Shown here piece after piece: positions 42,401-45,096 of a stretch of 45,096 bases of DNA (its first letter is position 1; every line of letters starts with the position of its first letter). The notes below the pieces were generated by a model that was not told the origin of the DNA, made no database searches, and was given only the letters and a program-made list of their open reading frames with translations. Location: contig MUMD01000106.1 of assembly GCA_002155895.1 (NCBI GenBank), positions 1-45,096 of the forward strand, read 5' to 3'. The stretch comes from Streptomyces rochei (GTDB taxonomy: Bacteria > Actinomycetota > Actinomycetes > Streptomycetales > Streptomycetaceae). Position numbers and translations under genes: made by a program.

Positions 42401-43586
42401 CCGTCGCCATGGAGATGCGTTTGACGTTGTCGAGGGTCTTGAGGAAGGGGTTGGTCGCCTGGCTCGCGAAGTTGAACGGGATGTGCTGGACGACCCGTTC
42501 GGGCACCCGGTCGGCGCCCAGCGGGCGGGGCATGGCGTCGCGGTGCGCGATGGCGGCGTCCTGCCAGTCGACCCGGCTGTCGCCGTTGGCGTCCGCGGCG
42601 AGGACGACGGTGGTCCTCGGCAGCTCGTAGCGGGCGACGCGCCGGTCCTGGGCGCCCTCGGGCGCGTACGTGTAGTCGCCGACGGACAGTTCGGCGCGGC
42701 GTGCGCCGTCGCCCGCGTCCACGATCCGCGACTGGAGCCGGCTGTTCCCGTTGCCGTTGTCGCCCTGCGGGGAGTCCTCGGTCGCGTTGGTGATCAGGCC
42801 GGCCGCCAGTCCGTCGTGGGAGACGAAGCCGTAGGGCGTGCCGACCGGCGCCTTGTCGGGCTCGGTGGCGGCGGTGATGTCGATGAAGCGGTCGGCGGTG
42901 GTCGTGGAGTCGGTCGAGATCTTCGTGCGCGCCAGGCTCGCTCCCCGGTCCCCGGAGTCGACGGAGACCAGTGACTGGTCGGGGACGGCCAGTTCGCGGA
43001 CGGTGCCGGCGGCGCTGCCGGAGATCTTCTCGACGGCGAAGACGACGGTCCGGCGGTCGGTGACGGTGATGCCGGTGGTCAGGGTGAGGCCCGGAAGGTC
43101 GGCGAAGGTCGAGGTGTAGGTGGCCTTGTGCCGGCCGGCCTTCATGGTCGTGCGCGCCTTGTGGGCCTTGCCGTTGACGGTGAAGGTGTCCAGGACCTCC
43201 GCCCTGCCGTCCAGCCGGCGGCCGTCGAGGTCGTACGAGACGACCTGCGGGAACTCCTCGGCGACGCGCACGGTCAGTCCGCCGCGCGACAGCACCACCG
43301 GGGTCGCCGGGTCCTCGGGCTCGGGCGGTGGGGCCGGTTCCCACACGGCGGTCGCGTCCGCGGGGGCGGCGGGCGACCCGGAATCCGCGTGGGCCGGTGT
43401 GGCAGCGGTCGACAACACGCTGGCGACCAGCATCGCGCCGACCGCGGCGGCCACCCCCGGTCTCCACCGGGCCGTACGCCGGGGAGTCGGGGGGCGGGGC
43501 GTCCGGGAGGTGCGGCGCGTTCGAGTCGATCGGGGTGAACGGGGTGATCGGGGCGCTCTGGGTTCTCGCAGGTTCATCGCTACCAT
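39441..43586 (-). CDS. Secreted GH101 endo-alpha-N-acetylgalactosaminidase
   Basis: A 1381-aa exported enzyme of family GH101, which releases the core-1 disaccharide Gal-beta-1,3-GalNAc from Ser/Thr of mucin-type glycoproteins. The start at 43586 is set by GAGGAG 7 nt upstream. An unusual Arg/Pro/Ser/Thr-rich n-region (about 45 residues) precedes the signal core and AHA-DS cleavage site. The catalytic barrel includes Asp515 (KSVYIDVYYSSGW, probable nucleophile) and Glu541 (TTEWAYKFEGAS, probable acid/base). Upstream lies an EF-hand-like DANGDSRVDWQDAAI. C-terminal galactose-binding-like modules, a NEW3-like segment (about 1130-1230) and an F5/8-type (CBM32-like) domain complete it. It converges on the LacI gene with a 23-bp gap. 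Confidence 0.92.
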   Translation of the reverse strand: MVAMNLREPRAPRSPRSPRSTRTRRTSRTPRPPTPRRTARWRPGVAAAVGAMLVASVLSTAATPAHADSGSPAAPADATAVWEPAPPPEPEDPATPVVLSRGGLTVRVAEEFPQVVSYDLDGRRLDGRAEVLDTFTVNGKAHKARTTMKAGRHKATYTSTFADLPGLTLTTGITVTDRRTVVFAVEKISGSAAGTVRELAVPDQSLVSVDSGDRGASLARTKISTDSTTTADRFIDITAATEPDKAPVGTPYGFVSHDGLAAGLITNATEDSPQGDNGNGNSRLQSRIVDAGDGARRAELSVGDYTYAPEGAQDRRVARYELPRTTVVLAADANGDSRVDWQDAAIAHRDAMPRPLGADRVPERVVQHIPFNFASQATNPFLKTLDNVKRISMATDDLGQWVLEKGYASEGHDSGHPDYGGNENVRAGGRAELDELIRKGADYNADFAVHVNATEAYPQAENFSDVLIKGQGMGWNWLNQAYHIDQRTDLGTGAVLDRFRQLREDHPRLKSVYIDVYYSSGWLADELAAELRTMGFEVTTEWAYKFEGASIWSHWASDKDYGGATNKGINSNIVRIIAHSDRDVWNVDPLLGGTSIKEFEGWTGQDDWDAFYRTIWTDNLPTKFLQHYEVMDWDFGESARLTGGVTVTRDDGKRRVTMDDAVVLDGDTYLLPWGRADKKDGTSSPSDADKMYYYSASGGTHTFDLTRQFAGTEEFTLHALTDQGRTDATRVRAKDGRVTLTAEPDRPYVLVPRGGKAPHTDPRYGEGTGLVDPGFNAGDLDAWHPRGGASVARADNGDNVARLGTDASGLSQRVGGLTPGERYTLSADVEIAPGHRRATTLSVDGAGEPAENTFDITPARNWTASDEKRDTYSQRASVAFTAPASGEATVSLAAEPGAAAVVLDDVRVMPDTTAPLPPPDSGVIARHDFEGNQPGWGPFVKGDAGGVTDPRTSISELHAPYTQKEWKNSHQPYDDGALDGKAVDDVIGGGHSLKSHAENTGLVYRTVPATVPFEAGRKYAVSFRYQTNVPGQWAWVTGADTVADGGTEAREITRETFEPALDTARYTGEIVAGCGDTWVGLRKLGGAAGTDFVLDDFRVEDLGPVEGGPACARVTAPVGADLGPGSPGEYRTAFTNHEATDAVNVAVSMEDVPAGWKVEVKEKDGNLFDSVAPGETVTTSWLLTPPESAAGTTAAWRATAVYDDLGVTKTVTARAGAAVSDVPVLSPASMSATADSENRSSGSAEGPVGNVLDGDPGTIWHTDYTEADAPYPHWVTLKLDGQSRVDGFGYLGRQSGGPNGRVKDYRVAVSHDGREWTTVAEGSLVDARDMQRVTFDPVRASYVRFTALDALNGQPFAAAAEMRVLGTPVDPPSGFPPGTRG

Positions 43587-43646
43587 CCAGCGGCTCCTCG
43601 GGACGGTCGGCACCGCCGACCGGAGAACACGGGGACCATAGTGGAA

Positions 43647-43661
43647 TTGGCATCGATAACA
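43647..43661 (-). promoter_or_regulatory. LacI operator upstream of the GH101 gene
   Basis: TTGGCATCGATAACA, the same 15 bases as at the GH35 promoter. It lies just upstream of a candidate minus-strand -10 (TATGGT, 43640-43635) and 61 bp before the GH101 start. GH101 thus has its own promoter, separate from the upstream aldo/keto reductase gene. Confidence 0.7.
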
Positions 43662-43688
43662 CCAGAGCGCGCCGTAGCGTGCCGGAGG

Positions 43689-44735
43689 TCAGCCGCGGGC
43701 GCCCGTGCGGGCCTGCCGCCACAGGTCGACACCGGCGACGGCCACCGCGTGCTCGTCGATCTCGGCGAGTTCCTCCTCGCTGAAGGCGAGGTTGTCCAGC
43801 GCGGCCACGTTCTGTTCGAGCTGCTCGGTGCGGGAGGCGCCGACGACCAGGGAGGTCACGCGCGGGTCGCGCAGGGCCCAGGCGAGCGCCATCTGGGCCA
43901 GGCTCTGGCTCCGGCGGGCGGCGATGTCGTTCAGGGCGCGCAGCCGCCGGAGCGTGTCCTCGTCGAGCCAGTCGGCGGAGAAGGACTTGCCCTGGGTGGC
44001 GCGGGACCCTTCGGGGACCCCGTCGAGGTAGCGGCCGGTGAGCAGGCCCTGGGCGAGGGCGGTGAAGCCGATGACGCCGAAGCCCTCGTCGGCCGCGGCG
44101 TCCAGCAGTCCCTCGGTCTCGATCCAGCGGTTGAGCATGTTGTACGAGGGCTGGTGGATCAGCAGCGGGGTACCCAGGTCGCGCAGGATCGCCGCCGCCT
44201 GCCGGGAGCGCTCGGCGTCGTAGGACGAGATGCCGACGTAGAGGGCCTTGCCCTGGCGCACCGCGGTGTCCAGCGCCGTCATGGTCTCCTCCAGCGGCGT
44301 GGAGGCGTCCAGGCGGTGGGAGTAGAAGATGTCGACGTAGTCGAGACCCGTGCGCGCGAGGGACTGGTCGAGGGAGGCGAGGAGGTACTTGCGGGAGCCG
44401 CCGCCCTGGCCGTAGGGGCCGGGCCACATGTCCCAGCCGGCCTTGGTGGAGATCACCAGCTCGTCCCGGTACGGAGCCAGGTCCTGGCGCAGGATCCGGC
44501 CGAAGTTGATCTCCGCGGCGCCGTAGGGCGGGCCGTAGTTGTTGGCCAGGTCGTGGTGGGTGATGCCGAGGTCGAAGGCGCGCAGGGCGATCTCCCGCTG
44601 CGTCTCGAACGGCTTGTCGTCGCCGAAGTTGTGCCAGTAGCCGAGCGACAGCACGGGCAGGTCGAGACCGGAACGTCCGGTGCGGCGGTAGAGCATGGTG
44701 CCGTCGTACCGGCCGGGGTCGGCGACGTGGTTCAT
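43689..44735 (-). CDS. Aldo/keto reductase (YghZ/L-glyceraldehyde-3-phosphate reductase-like)
   Basis: A 348-aa aldo/keto reductase closest by signature to the YghZ/Kv-beta-like branch: LGYWHNFGDDKPFETQREI, THHDLANNYGPPYGAAEINF (Asp and Tyr), STKAGWDMWPGPYGQGGGSR (Lys), FYSHRLDASTPLEETM (His), ending VTSLVVGASRTEQLEQN. GGAG lies 7 nt before the ATG at 44735. YghZ-type enzymes reduce glyceraldehyde-3-phosphate and methylglyoxal; the physiological role here is unknown. It precedes GH101 on the same strand, but that gene has its own promoter, so operon membership is doubtful. Confidence 0.88.
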   Translation of the reverse strand: MNHVADPGRYDGTMLYRRTGRSGLDLPVLSLGYWHNFGDDKPFETQREIALRAFDLGITHHDLANNYGPPYGAAEINFGRILRQDLAPYRDELVISTKAGWDMWPGPYGQGGGSRKYLLASLDQSLARTGLDYVDIFYSHRLDASTPLEETMTALDTAVRQGKALYVGISSYDAERSRQAAAILRDLGTPLLIHQPSYNMLNRWIETEGLLDAAADEGFGVIGFTALAQGLLTGRYLDGVPEGSRATQGKSFSADWLDEDTLRRLRALNDIAARRSQSLAQMALAWALRDPRVTSLVVGASRTEQLEQNVAALDNLAFSEEELAEIDEHAVAVAGVDLWRQARTGARG

Positions 44736-44965
44736 GAACGTTCTCCGTGGTGCGAAGGATGGGGCGCGGTCCGTGACGACGGACGCCGCGTCATCATCGC
44801 GCGGGGCCCGTGCGGCAGTCCAACAAGAACCGCTCATGACATTCAGCACCGCCGCTTCTCGACGCGGGCGACGGCTCGGACCCGCATCCAGTCTTCCGGT
44901 CTTCGGCGGGCCCGACCGGGGAACACGGTCGCTGACATTTCCCGTACGACGGACAGGAGGCCGGC

Positions 44966-45096
44966 ATGGCGGACGATCAGCGCGACCGGCAGGACCCCAC
45001 CGAGCAGTACCCCCGGCCCGACTTCCCGGCGCAGGACCAGCCGCACCCCGGCTGGAGCGGCCCGATGGACCCGCCGCCCGACCACGGGGAGGAGTC
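44966..45096 (+). CDS. SDR-family oxidoreductase, 3' partial
   Basis: The first 43 codons of a gene running off the window. AGGAGG lies 6 nt before the ATG. The translation, rich in Asp, Gln and Pro (TEQYPRPDFPAQDQPHPGWS, then GPMDPPPDHGEE), is the characteristic leader of general-stress SDR oxidoreductases (YdaD/GSP39-like), in which a Rossmann TGGDSGIG motif follows. That motif lies outside the window, so the call rests on this N-terminus only. The 230 bp between it and the divergent reductase gene hold no other feature that I can support. Confidence 0.72.
   Translation, partial: MADDQRDRQDPTEQYPRPDFPAQDQPHPGWSGPMDPPPDHGEE

Overview
The window is about 73% G+C. Coding is dense on both strands with strong third-position G/C bias, GTG starts are frequent, and several genes have a -10 box placed so that the transcript would be leaderless. 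Together with the gene content (SpoIIE-type phosphatases, LacI regulators, secreted hydrolases, an iron box of DmdR/IdeR type, many paralogues of typical Streptomyces proteins) this points to a Streptomyces or close relative, chromosomal and mostly accessory. I saw no rRNA, tRNA, CRISPR array, transposase or prophage gene.

Layout. 1-3537: a three-gene operon with overlapping starts and stops: an NCS2 nucleobase permease (5' end outside the window), a TRZ/ATZ-type amidohydrolase and a TauE-like exporter. 3538-10150: a 21-bp tandem repeat, a LacI regulator, a PhzF-like isomerase, an MFS efflux gene behind a short leader ORF with attenuator-like hairpins, a DHFR/RibD-fold protein, and a stand-alone ketosynthase with an unrecognised N-terminal domain. 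10151-17573: secreted enzymes (lysyl oxidase with a His-rich linker, beta-propeller phytase, DNase I-fold phosphodiesterase, an unknown secreted protein), a 49-aa Cys-rich protein and a sirtuin. 17574-20969: a hydrolase gene remnant, a PAS-GAF-SpoIIE phosphatase preceded by a coupled 29-codon ORF, and an aldo/keto reductase.

20970-26846 is a coherent pyroglutamate (5-oxoproline) island: DUF969-DUF979-pcp-DUF2891 on the minus strand and pxpABC on the plus strand, divergent from one 200-bp control region. That region holds two near-identical 15-bp palindromes, each exactly in the -35/-10 spacer of one of the two divergent promoters, so one unseen repressor probably controls both arms. Pcp would release pyroglutamate from peptides, PxpABC would open it to glutamate, and the two DUF membrane proteins are probable transport components. 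DUF2891 is an unknown helical protein translationally coupled to pcp.

26847-32421: a 7-bp minisatellite, a DksA/TraR-like protein, a P1 (DmpA-type) peptidase, an AurF-like diiron oxygenase with a ferredoxin-fused FprB-type reductase behind a palindromic operator, and an iron-box-controlled siderophore-interacting flavoreductase. 32433-36144: an amino-acid permease, then a PP2C phosphatase with a separate MASE1 membrane sensor. 36348-43586 looks like a mucin-type O-glycan (core 1) regulon: an intracellular GH35 beta-galactosidase, a LacI regulator and a secreted GH101 endo-alpha-N-acetylgalactosaminidase. An identical 15-bp operator-like sequence lies upstream of both glycosidases. The window ends with a YghZ-like aldo/keto reductase and the start of an SDR oxidoreductase.
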